DNA of 64,000 nucleotides from Nocardioides aquaticus (GTDB taxonomy: Bacteria; Actinomycetota; Actinomycetes; Propionibacteriales; Nocardioidaceae): contig NZ_CP075371.1 of NCBI RefSeq assembly GCF_018459925.1, positions 2,480,001-2,544,000 on the forward strand, given 5' to 3'. Below are positions 62,672 to 64,000 of this stretch, one piece after another (the first letter of the stretch is position 1; each line of letters begins with the position of its first letter). The notes under the pieces are model-generated. The model did not search any database and had not been told where the DNA came from. It was given only the letters and a program-made list of their open reading frames with translations. A program made the translations under genes and the position numbers.

Positions 62672-63948
62672 CACTGCCCCAACCGGAAGTAGGAGCGGGT
62701 GTATTCCAGGGCCTCGACGAGCGCGTCGACCTCCTGGGGCGTCGTGTAGAGGTACGACGACATCCGCGTCGAGCTCTGCACGCCGAAGCGGGCGTGCGCG
62801 GGGCGCGCGCAGTGGTGGCCGGCGCGCACCGCGACGCCGCGCGAGTCGAGCACCTGGGCGATGTCGTGCGGGTGCACGCCGTCGAGCTCGAAGCTGATCG
62901 CTCCCCCGCGCTCCACCGCCGGGTCGGTCGGGCCCATCACGCGCAGGCCCGGGACCGTGGCGAGACCGTCGAGGGCGTACCGGGTGATCGCCTGCTCGTG
63001 GGCGGCGACGCGGTCCATGCCGAGGTCGCGCAGGTACTCCAGCGCGGCGCCGAGGCCGACGGCCTCGACGATCGGCGGGGTCCCGGCCTCGAACTTGTGC
63101 GGGATGCCGGCGTACGTCGAGGCCTCCATCCGGACGGTCTCGATCATCTCGCCGCCGCCGAGGAACGGCGGCAGCTGGTCGAGGACCTCGCGGCGGCCCC
63201 AGAGCACGCCGATCCCGGTCGGGCCGACGCACTTGTGGCCGGTGAAGACCAGCACGTCCGCGCCGGAGGCGACCACGTCGACCGGCATCTGCGGCACGGC
63301 CTGGGAGGCGTCGACCACGACGAGGGCACCGACCTCGTGGGCGCGCCGGGCGATCTCGGCGACCGGGTTGACGGTGCCGAGCATGTTGGAGACCCAGGTC
63401 AGCGAGACCACCCGGGTGCGCTCGGTGATCAGCGAGTCGATGTCGGACAGGTCGAGCTCGCCGTCGTCGGTCAGCCCGAACCACCGCAGCGTCGCACCCG
63501 TGCGCTGCGTGAGCAGCTGCCACGGCACGATGTTGGAGTGGTGCTCCATCTCGGTGACCAGCACCTCGTCGCCGGCGCCGAGCGACCCCACGCGTGACGA
63601 CCAGTCACCCTCGGCCCAGGCCAGGGTGTTGGCCACGAGGTTGAGGGCCTCTGAGGCGTTCTTGGTGAAGATCACCTCGTCCCGCGAGGGCGCCCCGATG
63701 AACGAGGCCACCGTGTCGCGGGCCTCCTCGAACGCCTCGGAGGCCTCCGCACCCAGCTGGTGCATCGCGCGCGCCACGTTGGCGTTGTGGTGCTCGAGGT
63801 GGTCGACCATCCGGTCGATCACGCACTGCGGCTTCTGCGAGGTGTTCGCGCTGTCGAGGTAGACCAGCGGCTGACCGCCCGCGAGGGTCCGCGAGAGGAT
63901 CGGGAAGTCCTTGCGGACCACCTCGAGATCGGGGAGCAGGCCTTCCAT
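62671..63948 (-). CDS. sufS: Cysteine desulfurase SufS
   Basis: A 425-residue pyridoxal-phosphate enzyme that takes sulfur from cysteine for Fe-S clusters. The PLP lysine is in FTGHKCVGPTGIG, the sulfur-carrying cysteine in VRAGHHCARPAH, and the PLP histidines in VTEMEHHSNIVPW. Group II type. AGAGGACA precedes ATG 63948. The stop overlaps sufU. Upstream, 63949-64000 holds no gene; sufC would be expected beyond the window edge. Confidence 0.96.
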   Translation of the reverse strand: MEGLLPDLEVVRKDFPILSRTLAGGQPLVYLDSANTSQKPQCVIDRMVDHLEHHNANVARAMHQLGAEASEAFEEARDTVASFIGAPSRDEVIFTKNASEALNLVANTLAWAEGDWSSRVGSLGAGDEVLVTEMEHHSNIVPWQLLTQRTGATLRWFGLTDDGELDLSDIDSLITERTRVVSLTWVSNMLGTVNPVAEIARRAHEVGALVVVDASQAVPQMPVDVVASGADVLVFTGHKCVGPTGIGVLWGRREVLDQLPPFLGGGEMIETVRMEASTYAGIPHKFEAGTPPIVEAVGLGAALEYLRDLGMDRVAAHEQAITRYALDGLATVPGLRVMGPTDPAVERGGAISFELDGVHPHDIAQVLDSRGVAVRAGHHCARPAHARFGVQSSTRMSSYLYTTPQEVDALVEALEYTRSYFRLGQ

Positions 63949-64000
63949 CAGGTGTCCTCTCGGGTCGGGTGCGGGGGCGTACGGCGGTGGTGCGGGCGTG

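Overview
The window is a stretch of very GC-rich chromosome from a mycothiol-producing actinobacterium, most likely Nocardioidaceae (Nocardioides-like). The pointers are the mycothiol ligase mshC, several families confined or nearly confined to Actinobacteria (DUF3090, DUF3099, DUF5703, the MSMEG_4193-type phosphatase, acVLRF1), and many genes whose start codon lies 6-8 bases after a TANNNT -10 box, the mark of leaderless mRNAs. It is ordinary core chromosome: no phage, transposase, integrase or CRISPR array is visible.

Layout. 1-12083: metH (cut by the window edge), PAC2 protein, mshC with its conserved trio (SCO1664-like, DUF3090, phosphatase), corA, VOC protein, uppP, aldo/keto reductase, DUF5703, a cysteine-free HesB-like protein, an M20 peptidase and tRNA-Leu(GAG). 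This order resembles the metH-mshC-uppP-M20 segment of mycobacteria. 12084-14290: a small variable patch with two phosphotransferase genes, a 126-bp direct repeat around one of them, and three arrays of a 22-bp unit. 14254-27340: DUF2235 hydrolase, LysR effector-domain protein, a candidate small RNA, MerR-DICT regulator, guaB1, DUF2252, two acyl-CoA dehydrogenases, peptide deformylase, LysM protein, RNA methyltransferase, siroheme synthase, PEBP-like protein.

28103-35727 reads as one functional unit: ethanolamine permease, glutamine-synthetase-like gamma-glutamyl ligase, aldehyde dehydrogenase, short-chain dehydrogenase, gamma-glutamyl hydrolase, glycerophosphodiesterase and an alpha/beta hydrolase, several with start and stop codons overlapping. 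Together they could turn ethanolamine (perhaps from phospholipid head groups) into glutamate and glycine by a gamma-glutamylated route. 35737-43436: small membrane protein, a region of nested hairpins plus the fourth 22-bp array, TSUP transporter, SPFH/NfeD pair, lone ABC ATPase, serB, metallo-beta-lactamase protein, SixA-like phosphatase. 43518-49771 is a cyanophycin locus: cyanophycinase, full-length cyanophycin synthetase, and a divergent paralogue that lacks the ATP-grasp domain. 49814-64000: fabG-fabI, dodecin, DUF3099, moaA, SURF1, ABC exporter, ABC-F protein, zinc metalloprotease, phosphotransferase, acVLRF1, ASCH protein and the 3' half of a suf operon (sufS-sufU-sufT).

Three genes (acyl-CoA dehydrogenase, PEBP protein, SixA phosphatase) are each broken by one missing base in a C/G run. 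Adding one base restores a full-length protein in every case, so these look more like homopolymer miscalls than real pseudogenes. No gene-free stretch exceeds 300 bases; the longest are 36100-36345, 16119-16325 and 12084-12285, described below.
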